Assembly: GCA_023392795.1 (NCBI GenBank)
Contig: JAEWNJ010000016.1
Span: 1-33,869 of the forward strand
Reading direction: 5' to 3'
Length of the DNA: 33,869 nt
Source: Candidatus Cloacimonadota bacterium
GTDB taxonomy: Bacteria > Cloacimonadota > Cloacimonadia > Cloacimonadales > Cloacimonadaceae
Below the pieces are notes generated by a model that was given only the letters and a program-made list of their open reading frames with translations, did no database searches and was not told the origin of the DNA. The position numbers were made by a program, and so were the translations under genes. Below, piece by piece: positions 1 to 8,072 of the stretch; position 1 is the stretch's first letter; each line of letters starts with the position of its first letter.

Positions 1-1340
1 CCTATGATGCCTGGTGGGATCCCGATTCCGCTTACTGGCGCAAGCACAATGCCAAAAAGGCGGATAATATCTTCTTCAAGGGAGCTTATGAACAGGGCAA
101 AAGCCGCTTTGAGTACAGCCTGAATCAAGGCTCATTCATCCGCCAGTTGCCTGGTCCAATAAACTTTGCCGATATCTACGACGATTCCCGTATGAGCGGA
201 AGCCACTGGTATCATCAGGGGGCATACACCTTGCAAGGGGATCGGCTGATGGGCGAAGTGAAAGTCTTTCATCACAGCGATGGCAGCGCATTTCGCAATC
301 TGGCATCCTCCAATCCCATCTATCACAATCATTACGCTCAGAGGCAGACCAACTACGGCGGACAAGCCAGAACCGCTTACAGCCTCCGGCAGAGCAGTTT
401 GGAAGGCATTGCGGAATATAAAACCATGGATTATCGCTTCATCCAGCACGATCAGCATAGCGAAGTATCGGGCAGCCGGGACAATCTGGCCGTTGGTCTG
501 CGCGCGGCGCAAAAGTACGCGATCCACATCGTTAATGCCGATACCAGACTGTCGCTCCGCAGAGATTGGGCAGAGGACAAGGCTTATGATACCTGGCGTC
601 TGGAACACGGTTTCAGCTATGAGGCCGGGGTAAAATACAGCTTCAATGGCAGCATCGGGACCGGGTTTTCCTTACCTTCCCTGTACGATATGTACTGGAT
701 CGGAGATAGCGAGACGCAGGGAAATCCGGATCTGAAGAGCGAAAAATCCTGGGGCTATAACGTGAACGCAGGTCTGGAGCATCCGGGATGGAAATTGAGT
801 GCGGCATACTATGCCAGCGAGATAGACGATCTGATCCAATGGCGGCAGATCTTTCTCTTTGGTAGCAGGTGGCAGCCCTTCAATGTAGGCAGAGCGAAGA
901 TCAGAAACTATGAGTTGGAAGCCTTTTGGCAGCTTCATAGACTGCTGTCCCTGAAAGGCGGAGTCACTTTTACCGAAGCCAAAGACTATTCCAGGGCAGC
1001 AGATGGCAGTCCCTCGGCCAGCTTTGGCAAATTCTTAAGCTACACGCCAAAGCAAAAGGCCCAGATCGCACTGAAGATCGCCGACGAACAGCGAGCTTGT
1101 ACTCTCTCGTGGAGCTACACGGGAGAGCAATTCAGCACTGCAGACAATCTGATCGATCCCCTGCCGGGCTTTTCCAATCTGGATCTGGATCTGCTCAGAA
1201 AGTTCCGCATTGCAGACTGGGAACTGGGAGTACAGACGGGGCTAAATAACCTGCTGAATGAACGTTATGAGATCTATGCCTACATTCCCCAACCGGGATT
1301 TAACTGGAGCTTGAAACTCAGCCTGAGCTATAGAATCTGA
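1..1340 (+). CDS. TonB-dependent outer-membrane receptor, C-terminal part (BtuB-like, 5' end outside window)
   Basis: The reading frame is open from base 3 without a start, so the gene begins upstream of the window and about 445 C-terminal residues are seen. The protein is a run of amphipathic beta strands with aromatic girdle residues. It contains the receptor hallmark NPDLKSEKSWGYNVNAG and ends with NNLLNERYEIYAY followed by a last strand SLKLSLSYRI, which is the usual end of a 22-stranded TonB-dependent barrel. The plug and TonB box would lie upstream. The overall strand pattern and short loops resemble BtuB-type receptors. A cobalamin riboswitch starts about 80 bases downstream and controls a BtuG-like protein, so cobalamin or another corrinoid is the likely substrate. 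The family assignment is secure; the substrate is inferred from context. Confidence 0.85.
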   Translation, partial: YDAWWDPDSAYWRKHNAKKADNIFFKGAYEQGKSRFEYSLNQGSFIRQLPGPINFADIYDDSRMSGSHWYHQGAYTLQGDRLMGEVKVFHHSDGSAFRNLASSNPIYHNHYAQRQTNYGGQARTAYSLRQSSLEGIAEYKTMDYRFIQHDQHSEVSGSRDNLAVGLRAAQKYAIHIVNADTRLSLRRDWAEDKAYDTWRLEHGFSYEAGVKYSFNGSIGTGFSLPSLYDMYWIGDSETQGNPDLKSEKSWGYNVNAGLEHPGWKLSAAYYASEIDDLIQWRQIFLFGSRWQPFNVGRAKIRNYELEAFWQLHRLLSLKGGVTFTEAKDYSRAADGSPSASFGKFLSYTPKQKAQIALKIADEQRACTLSWSYTGEQFSTADNLIDPLPGFSNLDLDLLRKFRIADWELGVQTGLNNLLNERYEIYAYIPQPGFNWSLKLSLSYRI

Positions 1341-1422
1341 GCTCAAGTGCGACGCGATTTGGGCGTGGATAAGCAGGGAATACCTTGACATATTCACCAG
1401 GTAAAAAAAAGATACTCATGTG

Positions 1423-1590
1423 ACTTGATGGTGCTATACACAGGTAATAGGGAATTCGTGAAACGAAGCGGCCTCCGCCACTGTATGCAGCAATAAAGGT
1501 TTGCCATGTCACTGTCATTTATCTGACGGGAAGGCAGGGCATAGGCCAGCAATGGCCAACCGCTGCGAGCCAGGAAACCTGCCAACAAGT
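1423..1590 (+). ncRNA. Cobalamin (B12) riboswitch aptamer
   Basis: The conserved core elements occur in the right order: GCCACTGTATGC around 1478-1489, a GCCA..CACTG segment near 1503-1514, GGGAAGGC near 1528-1535, and the B12 box AGCCAGGAAACCTGCC at 1568-1583, close to the consensus AGYCMGGAGACCTGCC. The ends can pair as P1: ACTTG at 1423-1427 with CAAGT at 1586-1590. The loop segment CTCCG at 1473-1477 is complementary to CGGAG at 1606-1610 in the loop of a downstream hairpin (about 1597-1623), matching the L5-L13 kissing interaction of this class. A perfect -35 box TTGACA lies at 1385-1390, but no clear -10 box is seen at normal spacing. The regulated gene is the propeller protein starting at 1668. 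Confidence 0.9.
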
Positions 1591-1596
1591 GCTGAT

Positions 1597-1664
1597 CGCG
1601 ATCCACGGAGAGAGGGATTTGCGCAGATGTTCATCTCAAGTCACAGCAATAAACGAGGTGAACA
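1597..1664 (+). promoter_or_regulatory. Expression platform of the cobalamin riboswitch (RBS-sequestering helix)
   Basis: Directly after the aptamer a hairpin spans about 1597-1623 and presents the kissing-loop sequence. It is followed by a ten-base-pair helix formed by 1628-1637 (TGTTCATCTC) and 1655-1664 (GAGGTGAACA), with one G-U pair and a 17-base loop. The right arm contains the ribosome binding site GAGGTG at 1655-1660 of the gene starting at 1668. No U-tract follows, so control is most likely translational. The pairings are read directly from the sequence; the switching mechanism is inferred. Confidence 0.7.
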
Positions 1665-1667
1665 AAA

Positions 1668-2909
1668 ATGAAAAGACTTTCGATTGTCCTGATGCTGGTG
1701 ACGCTATGCCCCATTCTCTTTGCCGCAAATGTCATCTGGGTGCTAAATTCTCAATCCCGAACTCTCAGCAGGATTGACCTTAGTACAAACACCGTAAACA
1801 ATAGCTTCGCGCAGCTCGGCAACGTGCCCAATAAGGTATTGGTGACCGACGATTATCTCTATGTGGTAAACTCCGGTGACAACTCGCTGCGCAAGATTTC
1901 CAAAACCAGCGGGGCAACCCTGGCAAATCACTTTATTGCCATCGGCAGTAATCCCTGGGACGCGATCATACATGAGGACTACATCTATGTAAGCGGACTC
2001 TTTACTGCAATGGTGTACAAGCTGGATGCCTCCTCCGGGCAAGTGCTGGCATCGGTCCCGGTCGGGACCGCGCCCGAAGCCATGGCGATCGCCAATGGGA
2101 AGCTGTATGTGACCAATGCAGGCAACTATGCGCAGAACTACGCGGGTAGTTCCGTATCGGTGATTGATCTGGCGTCTTTTTCCGTGGTAAAAACGATCAC
2201 AACTGGTCTGAATCCGCAGTACATAAGGTTGTTTGACGGCATGGTGCATGTCTCCTGCACTGGAAACTGGACTGATGCGCCCGGCGAGATCTATGTAATA
2301 GATTCCGAAACCGATGAAGTTGCCCATATAGTGCCCATCGGAGGCTCTCCTGGCAATATCTGGATCAATGGGCAGGGCCTGGCCTATGTGGCGGATGGCA
2401 GCGGCTACAGCTTATACAGCTACGACGCCAATACATTCAGTGCGCTCAATCCTGCCAGCGATCCCCTGCCTTATGCCGTTTCTGACCTGGCAGGCACGGC
2501 TGGGATGATCGCACTGGTAGATCCCAATTGGGGTTCAAACGCGCAAGTGTCAGTTTTAAATCCAGACCTAAGCCCCAGATCCACATTTACAGTGGGGATG
2601 ATGCCTTCTGACATCAAAATGGACGTGGAACCAGTATCCGTAAGTGATCAGATCGCGCCTGTGCCACAAACACTTATCAAGGTCTATCCTTCCCCCCTCC
2701 GCGCATCGGCTGAGCTGAAGTTAAAGTCTTTGGCCAGGAACGCGGGCGAATTCCGGCTTTACAACATCAAAGGCGAAAGAATCCACAGCTCCCATCTGTA
2801 CCCCGGAGAGGAGAAAACCCTCAGCTTCGATCTTCCCGCGGGAACTTACATTTACAGTTATGGCAGCGCAGGCATCCGCAATACCGGGAAACTGGTGGTG
2901 CTGCCCTAA
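1668..2909 (+). CDS. Secreted YVTN/NHL-type beta-propeller with C-terminal sorting domain (BtuG-like, probable corrinoid-binding)
   Basis: A signal peptide (residues 1-20, cleavage after LFAA) leads to about seven repeats of 40-47 residues (roughly 20-325). The repeats are of YVTN-propeller type, for example KLYVTNAGN, VSVIDLASFSVVKTI and EIYVIDSETDEVAHIVPIG. Residues 335-413 form a sorting-type domain starting VYPSPLRASAELKLK and containing LYNIKGERI and a GTYIYSY strand. Bacteroidetes BtuG is a surface lipoprotein of the same seven-bladed fold that captures B12 for BtuB. Here the upstream riboswitch and BtuB-like receptor point to the same job. It has no lipobox cysteine, so it would be held at the surface by a type IX-like route. 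The ATG is supported by GAGGTG seven bases upstream. The fold is clear; the ligand is inferred. Confidence 0.8.
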   Translation: MKRLSIVLMLVTLCPILFAANVIWVLNSQSRTLSRIDLSTNTVNNSFAQLGNVPNKVLVTDDYLYVVNSGDNSLRKISKTSGATLANHFIAIGSNPWDAIIHEDYIYVSGLFTAMVYKLDASSGQVLASVPVGTAPEAMAIANGKLYVTNAGNYAQNYAGSSVSVIDLASFSVVKTITTGLNPQYIRLFDGMVHVSCTGNWTDAPGEIYVIDSETDEVAHIVPIGGSPGNIWINGQGLAYVADGSGYSLYSYDANTFSALNPASDPLPYAVSDLAGTAGMIALVDPNWGSNAQVSVLNPDLSPRSTFTVGMMPSDIKMDVEPVSVSDQIAPVPQTLIKVYPSPLRASAELKLKSLARNAGEFRLYNIKGERIHSSHLYPGEEKTLSFDLPAGTYIYSYGSAGIRNTGKLVVLP

Positions 2910-2970
2910 AGAGCCTGGCAGCCATGACCTTCAGCACTAAGGCCTTGTCCCTATACCTTGCCTACTTCTG

Positions 2971-3050
2971 GCTCATGCGCCTCCCGTGAGCCGGTCGAAC
3001 AATACTCATACCTTTGTATGACCGGTGTTCGACCGGCTCTCGAGATGAAT
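2971..3050. repeat. Palindromic dispersed element, copy 1
   Basis: A perfect 13-base inverted repeat, GAGCCGGTCGAAC at 2988-3000 and GTTCGACCGGCTC at 3027-3039, encloses an inner CATAC...GTATG stem. The left flank GCGCCTCCCGT and the core CATAC..TTGTATGACCGGTGT recur in the element at 24554-24625, so the two are related copies of one family. Confidence 0.65.
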
Positions 3051-3089
3051 ATGATGTAGAAGAGGGCACGAAGGGAGTTTACACGGGGC

Positions 3090-3107
3090 GGCAAGCTCCT
3101 GCTTGCC
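3090..3107. repeat. REP-like hairpin
   Basis: GGCAAGC at 3090-3096 and GCTTGCC at 3101-3107 form a perfect seven-base-pair stem around the loop TCCT. No U-run follows, so it is not an intrinsic terminator. Confidence 0.5.
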
Positions 3108-3158
3108 ACAGCGATCATATGTTGACTACCTGAGGCATGGCAGATTGAAAAGGTATCA

Positions 3159-3190
3159 CATAACACATAACGCATAACGCATAACGCATA
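3159..3190. repeat. Seven-base tandem repeat (CATAACG)
   Basis: About 4.6 head-to-tail copies of a heptamer are present: one CATAACA unit, three CATAACG units and a partial CATA. Confidence 0.85.
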
Positions 3191-3332
3191 GCCAGAAAAT
3201 CGGTGTAGACCCGTTTCATCAGTCCAAACTGCGTCCTATCCATTCGCGTAACGCATCTCCATCTACTCACTGTTTGACGGCAGGGTAATTTCCAGCTTGA
3301 CATCTTTTGCGCTTTCCTGTCTTTTGCATAGT

Positions 3333-4511
3333 ATGGAGAAAAAAGAGAGCGTTACTGATATGGATGTCCCAAATCAAGATGCCAGAAGTAATCTGCGAGG
3401 CATTTCACCGGAGCTGTTGCCAAACTTGATGCACAATCTGCCGGGTATGGCATACAGATGCAAGTTTGATGAAAACTTCACGATGCTGTTCCTGTCTGAG
3501 GGTTCCGTGGAACTCACGGAGTATGAGGCTGGAGATATGCTATACGCCAAGAATATTAGCTACGACGTCATCACACATCCGGAAGACCGGGATAGAGTGC
3601 GCGAGACCATTCTGTCGGCAGTAAAACACCACACTCAGTACCAGATGGAATACCGCATTATCACAAAATCCGGGGTAACCAAATGGGTCTGGGAAAAGGG
3701 TAACGCGGTTTACGACCAGAATATGAATCCCATCTATTTGGATGGGTTTATCACCGATGTCTCGGCGCGCAGGAACGCTGAAGACAACCTGCAAAAAGCA
3801 GCCGATGATCTGGCAGAATTAAATGCCACGAAAGACAGGTTTTTTTCTCTGCTGGCGCACGATTTGCAGAATCCGGTGTATGCCATCATCTCACTATCGG
3901 AGTTTATCTCCGAAAACTATCAGAAGTTCGATGCCCGCGAGATCGAAGACGCCATGCTGCAGGTCAATTCTGCCGCGCGGGGTATCTATACATTATTGGA
4001 AAACCTTCTGGATTGGGCTCGCTTGCAATCTGGAGAGCTGGAGTGTCAGACCGAGTTTGTCTCCCTCACTAAAGCGATTTCTTACGCGGTGGATCATCAT
4101 GCCAGGGCGGCTTCCCAAAAGGGGATTGCGCTGGAGATAGAGCAGGATAGCGATATGATGGTGGAGTGCGATCTCAGGCTACTCACCTCGATCTTGCGAA
4201 ATATGATCTCCAATGCGTTGAAGTACTCATATCCCAAGAGCAGCGTGAAAGTGGTACTGCGCAAGTATGAAGGTAGAGCGGAGATATCTGTAATCGATAA
4301 CGGTGTTGGGATAGCTCGCAAACATCTGGAAAAGATCTTCCGGATAGACAACGAATTGCGTCAATATGGCACTGCAAATGAATCAGGCAGCGGTTTGGGC
4401 CTGATCCTGGTGAGCAGTTTTGCCCGGTTGATCGGAGCTGAAGTAAAGGTGGAAAGTAAGCTGAACCACGGCAGCACGTTTACCCTGCTGCTGGGGGGAA
4501 AAATTGATTGA
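3333..4511 (+). CDS. Soluble PAS-domain sensor histidine kinase
   Basis: About 392 residues with no membrane segment, so a cytoplasmic sensor. A PAS domain of the PAS_3 type spans roughly residues 30-150 (ITHPEDRDRV, then YRIITKSGVTKWVWEKG and the closing FITDVSARRNAE). It is followed by a HisKA dimerisation domain with the phospho-accepting histidine in SLLAHDLQNPVYA (about residue 176). The HATPase_c domain has the N box NMISNALKYS (about 289), G1 DNGVGI and G2 GSGLGL. The frame is open a little further upstream, but ATG at 3333 (or ATG at 3360) is the more natural start; neither has a strong ribosome binding site. No response regulator is adjacent. A PTS EIIA gene follows 53 bases later, and whether the two cooperate is unknown. 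Confidence 0.9.
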   Translation: MEKKESVTDMDVPNQDARSNLRGISPELLPNLMHNLPGMAYRCKFDENFTMLFLSEGSVELTEYEAGDMLYAKNISYDVITHPEDRDRVRETILSAVKHHTQYQMEYRIITKSGVTKWVWEKGNAVYDQNMNPIYLDGFITDVSARRNAEDNLQKAADDLAELNATKDRFFSLLAHDLQNPVYAIISLSEFISENYQKFDAREIEDAMLQVNSAARGIYTLLENLLDWARLQSGELECQTEFVSLTKAISYAVDHHARAASQKGIALEIEQDSDMMVECDLRLLTSILRNMISNALKYSYPKSSVKVVLRKYEGRAEISVIDNGVGIARKHLEKIFRIDNELRQYGTANESGSGLGLILVSSFARLIGAEVKVESKLNHGSTFTLLLGGKID

Positions 4512-4564
4512 CGCTATTGGGGGGTAAAAAAAGAATGCGATTTACAAAAATGATTGGGTAGAAG

Positions 4565-5038
4565 ATGAGCACACTATTCAAGCCAGAATTGGCCAGAATC
4601 GTAGAAAGATTCGAATCCAAAGGCGACTGTCTGAACTATATGGCCGACCTGTTGTCGGAAAGCGGATGTCTGAGTTTTCCAGACCGTTATCTCGCGGCAG
4701 TAAAGGGTCGTGAGGAGATTATGAGCACCGGGATCGGACGCGGGATAGCCATTCCGCATGCCCGGGACCTGACCGTAAACTGCTTGCGGATAGCTGTTTG
4801 CAAGGTGGAGAATCCACTCGACTTTAACTCGGTAGACGCCCAGCCGGTAAATCTGATCTTCATGATTGCCGTACCCCAAAACTCTAACCATCAATACATG
4901 CAAATCCTGCGCAACTTATCCGAGCATCTGCGGCAAGAAGCGAACAGGACCATCCTGCTACAAGCAAGCACCGATATGGAGCTATATGATTATGTACACG
5001 CAATTGAAGATACTATTGGCAAGTCTCTGTCTAATTAG
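4565..5038 (+). CDS. PTS EIIA domain protein, fructose/nitrogen (PtsN) type
   Basis: This is a stand-alone 157-residue EIIA of the fructose/mannitol/Ntr family. The phosphorylatable histidine is H65 in the motif GIGRGIAIPHARD, and the family pattern PVNLIFMIAVPQNSNHQYMQIL follows. No EIIB, EIIC, HPr or EI gene is nearby, so a regulatory role like that of PtsN is more likely than sugar uptake. The upstream gap (4512-4564) has a weak promoter-like pair, TTGACG at 4508-4513 and AAGAAT at 4531-4536. The last 47 bases overlap the start of the next gene in another frame. Confidence 0.88.
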   Translation: MSTLFKPELARIVERFESKGDCLNYMADLLSESGCLSFPDRYLAAVKGREEIMSTGIGRGIAIPHARDLTVNCLRIAVCKVENPLDFNSVDAQPVNLIFMIAVPQNSNHQYMQILRNLSEHLRQEANRTILLQASTDMELYDYVHAIEDTIGKSLSN

Positions 5039-5945
5039 CCTGATGCCCCTGGCGGCTCAAAATGAGAATGCCGGGACCACGGGTTTTGACACCTTGAAGC
5101 TCTTCTATAACGCCAGAACCACGGCGATGGGTGGAGCGGTTAACGGTATTCCCAAAAATGCGGACGCCCTGGATTTCAATCCCGCAGCAATACTGGAAGC
5201 GGGACAACGCAGCGTTGCCACCAGCGTCATGGATCATCTGGTGGGCAGCGGGGGCGGCAGCGTTAGCTACGTGTATCCCAAAAATCGCTTTGCAGCCTAT
5301 GGGGCCAGCCTGCGCTACTGGAATAGTGGAAGCATCGATCGCACTGAGATCAGCAGCACCGGAGAATTGATCGAGACCGGAGAGAGCTTTGGGGCGCAGA
5401 ATCTGGTGGTATCTGTGACCGGGGCGAGATTTATCAGTCCGGCTCTGGATCTGGGTGGCAGCGTGAAATTTGTGTATGACAGCATAGACGACGTCTCGGC
5501 ATCAGCCCTCTTGATCGATGTGGGAATCCTGCACCATACGGTGAACGAAAAGATCAAGGTTGGCCTTAGCGCTCGCAATTTGGGATTTCAGACTTCCTAT
5601 TATACAGATACCAAACATGGTGAATCTCTGCCGACCACTTACACGGCCGGGATCTCCATGCAGATGAAAGAATCCCTACTGGCTGCGCTTGATCTCAGCA
5701 AAGCGGCCGGGGAAAACATCGTTGCTCGCGTGGGAATAGAACACGAACTGAATCCGGCGCTTACTCTCAGAGGCGGTTTCCGGAGCAATGCTGCCGATTA
5801 CAATCTTGGCGGATGGCTGGCTTACACAAGCGGGTTGTCGCTGGGCTTGGGCTGGAAGATCAGGGATTTGGATCTGGATTACGCCCTGGCATCATACGGC
5901 GATCTGGGCATTACGAATCAGCTGACGCTGCGCTACAATTTTTAA
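4992..5945 (+). CDS. PorV/PorQ-family outer-membrane beta-barrel protein (copy 1)
   Basis: A signal peptide (residues 1-22, ending PLAAQ) is followed by the family signature ARTTAMGGAVNGIPKNADA and LDFNPAAI. About 14 alternating amphipathic strands follow, closing with NQLTLRYNF with a terminal phenylalanine, typical of outer-membrane barrels. PorV and PorQ are partners of type IX secretion that bind sorting-domain cargo at the outer membrane. The start lies inside the PTS EIIA gene: ATG 4992 or the in-frame ATG 4986 both follow GGAG at 4978-4981. The overlap implies translational coupling. No cargo gene is adjacent. The barrel family is clear; secretion versus lipid or solute transport is open. 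Confidence 0.8.
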   Translation: MYTQLKILLASLCLISLMPLAAQNENAGTTGFDTLKLFYNARTTAMGGAVNGIPKNADALDFNPAAILEAGQRSVATSVMDHLVGSGGGSVSYVYPKNRFAAYGASLRYWNSGSIDRTEISSTGELIETGESFGAQNLVVSVTGARFISPALDLGGSVKFVYDSIDDVSASALLIDVGILHHTVNEKIKVGLSARNLGFQTSYYTDTKHGESLPTTYTAGISMQMKESLLAALDLSKAAGENIVARVGIEHELNPALTLRGGFRSNAADYNLGGWLAYTSGLSLGLGWKIRDLDLDYALASYGDLGITNQLTLRYNF

Positions 5946-5975
5946 CCCTGATACTTTTTGAAAGGACAGATACGC

Positions 5976-8072
5976 TTGCATTCATTTTTGTTTGAACTTG
6001 GAACTGAAGAGCTGCCGGACAATGTGATTCTTCCGGCGATTGAATACCTTGGAACGGCATTGCGCAAAACTCTACAGAGCAATTCGCTTGGTTTCACAAG
6101 TCTATACATGGCTTCCACGCCCAGGCGCCTGGCCCTGATAGTGGGAGGATTACCTGCCTGCCAGGAAGATGCGGAAATTGTAAAAATAGGTCCCGCGATC
6201 AGCATCGCTTACACTGCCCAGGGAGAATTGAGCCCCGCGGGATTGGGGTTTTTAAAGAAAACCGGAGCGAGTGCTAATGACATTTTTACCGAGCATAGCG
6301 CCAAAGGTGATTTCCTGGCAGTGCGCTTTGTGCAAAAAGGACTAGCGACCCTGGATATCCTCAAAGAGTGGATCCCCACCGCGATCATGCAGATGCCGCT
6401 GCCCAAACGGATGATCTGGAATGACAGGGCATTGGGTTTTTCGAGACCAATCAGGTGGATTCTTGCCCTTTGGGACGACACGGTGATCGACTTGGATTTT
6501 TATACGATTAAAGCGTCCCGCTACAGTTTTGGCAACCGCTATCTCAATTTGGAAGAGCCGGTTCTGGTCAGGGACTGCGATCACTATGAAAAAGCTTTGC
6601 TGGAAGCTCGCGTGGTGGTGAACCGGGATCAACGGCGCGCGATGATCACTGAACAGATGGACAGTCTGTTTGCTGGCGAAGACTTCCGGGTGGTGAAGGA
6701 TGAACGCTTGCTGGAAACGGTGTGCAACCTGGTGGAGTACCCCACGGCGGTAGTCGGGAGCTTCGACGCTGATTTCTTACGTTTGCCTGAAAAGATTATC
6801 ACCTCAACGATTAGTCAGAATCAGAAGTACTTTTCTGTATACGACGGGGATGGGAAACTGGCAAACAAGTTTGTCTTCATCAGTAACGGCGATCCCCAGC
6901 ACTCCGGGATTATCCGCGCCGGTAATGAAAAAGTGGTGCGGGCAAGGCTGGAAGATGCCATGTGGTTCTTTACGGAGGACAGTAAAAAACCCCTGGACAA
7001 CTATTGCGCGCATTTATCTGAAGTGGTGTTTCAATCCCAATTGGGCACCTTGGCGGATAAGACTGACAGGTTGCTGAAGCTCAGCGCGTATATCTGCGAT
7101 TCACTTTCTTTCCCTCAAGAGATTAAAAATAGGGCTCTGCGAACCGCTCAGCTCTGTAAAGCAGATTTGGTAACCCTGATGCTGGGAGAAAAGGAATTCA
7201 CGAAACTCCAGGGTTACATCGGTAAGCAGTATGCTATAGTGTCCGGAGAAGATCCGGAAGTGGCAGAAGGGATTTATGAACACTATATGCCACGGGGCAG
7301 TAACGATACTCTGCCTCAGAGTTTGAGCGGAGCCATATGCGCTGTGGCAGACAAGCTGGATACTGTGGCTGGCATCATCGGAATCGGAATGATGCCCACA
7401 GGTTCCGCGGATCCTTTTGCCCTGCGAAGGGCTGCTGGTGGAATCGTGCAAATCCTGGCAGCTCGTAAATGGCAGGTGGATCTTACAAGTCTGATCGAGC
7501 ATGCTTTGCATATGCTATCCGATAAGGTGCAGCTAAAGGCTGAGGCAGAGGATAACGTGAAGAGCTTCTTTGCTCAGCGTGTGGTCTGGCTGCTTAAAGA
7601 ATCCGGCATTGCTTACGACGTTATGGCGGCTGTGATGCAAACCAGCTATGCCTCTCTGGATGATCTGATAGCAAAGGCCAAAGCTCTGGATGCTCTGAAG
7701 AAGGAAGAATCCTTCATCCGCCTGGTGATTGGATTTAAGCGAGTGGCAAACATCATTGCCGATGTCCGGGATTTTGGAGCGACGGATAGTACGCTCCTGG
7801 AACCGGGTGCCGAGCAGGATCTATTCACCGGTCTGAGCAACTTACGGGCCGAGATCGGTCAAGCTCTGGTAGAGCTGGACTATGCATCTGCTTTTAGGCA
7901 TCTTGTGGCCTTTGGCATCCGCATCGACAATTTTTTTGACGATGTATTGGTAAATTGTGAGGATGCCCGTCTGCGGGCGAATCGCTACGCGCTACTGGCC
8001 GAAGTAAGAGCAGAGTTTATGCGCGTTGCCGATATCAGCTTGATTGTAGTAGATAACGAAATTGGAGAATAA
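5976..8072 (+). CDS. glyS: Glycyl-tRNA synthetase beta subunit
   Basis: The protein begins with the canonical beta-subunit N-terminus FLFELGTEELPDN and continues through YMASTPRRLALIV, SRPIRWILAL, GNRYL, PEKIITSTISQNQKYF and RALRTAQLCKADLVTLMLGE. It ends with an anticodon-binding-like C-terminal domain. The length of about 698 residues is normal for GlyS. The chosen start is TTG at 5976, because AAAGGA at 5961-5966 sits nine bases ahead; the frame is open slightly further upstream but without a ribosome binding site. The alpha subunit gene glyQ, normally adjacent, is not in this window. The stop is directly followed by the ATG of pta. Confidence 0.95.
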   Translation: MHSFLFELGTEELPDNVILPAIEYLGTALRKTLQSNSLGFTSLYMASTPRRLALIVGGLPACQEDAEIVKIGPAISIAYTAQGELSPAGLGFLKKTGASANDIFTEHSAKGDFLAVRFVQKGLATLDILKEWIPTAIMQMPLPKRMIWNDRALGFSRPIRWILALWDDTVIDLDFYTIKASRYSFGNRYLNLEEPVLVRDCDHYEKALLEARVVVNRDQRRAMITEQMDSLFAGEDFRVVKDERLLETVCNLVEYPTAVVGSFDADFLRLPEKIITSTISQNQKYFSVYDGDGKLANKFVFISNGDPQHSGIIRAGNEKVVRARLEDAMWFFTEDSKKPLDNYCAHLSEVVFQSQLGTLADKTDRLLKLSAYICDSLSFPQEIKNRALRTAQLCKADLVTLMLGEKEFTKLQGYIGKQYAIVSGEDPEVAEGIYEHYMPRGSNDTLPQSLSGAICAVADKLDTVAGIIGIGMMPTGSADPFALRRAAGGIVQILAARKWQVDLTSLIEHALHMLSDKVQLKAEAEDNVKSFFAQRVVWLLKESGIAYDVMAAVMQTSYASLDDLIAKAKALDALKKEESFIRLVIGFKRVANIIADVRDFGATDSTLLEPGAEQDLFTGLSNLRAEIGQALVELDYASAFRHLVAFGIRIDNFFDDVLVNCEDARLRANRYALLAEVRAEFMRVADISLIVVDNEIGE

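Larger units (their letters stand above)
2910..3332 (+). other. Repeat-rich intergenic region without a credible gene
   Basis: This 423-base gap holds a long inverted-repeat element (about 2971-3050), a perfect REP-like hairpin (3090-3107) and a seven-base tandem repeat (3159-3190). Short reading frames here have low-complexity translations caused by the repeats, and none has a convincing ribosome binding site. No U-tracted terminator is visible behind the propeller gene. The promoter of the following kinase presumably lies in the last 100 bases, but no well-spaced pair of boxes stands out. Confidence 0.6.

Noticed and set aside
3090..3190. CRISPR-like array from the repeats near 3.1 kb
   Set aside because: The units are seven-base head-to-tail copies without spacers, and no cas gene is present.
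3297..3332. Upstream extension of the histidine kinase from a TTG at 3297, and TTGACA there as a -35 box
   Set aside because: The extra twelve residues are not family-like, and no -10 box stands at normal spacing. ATG 3333 or 3360 is more natural.
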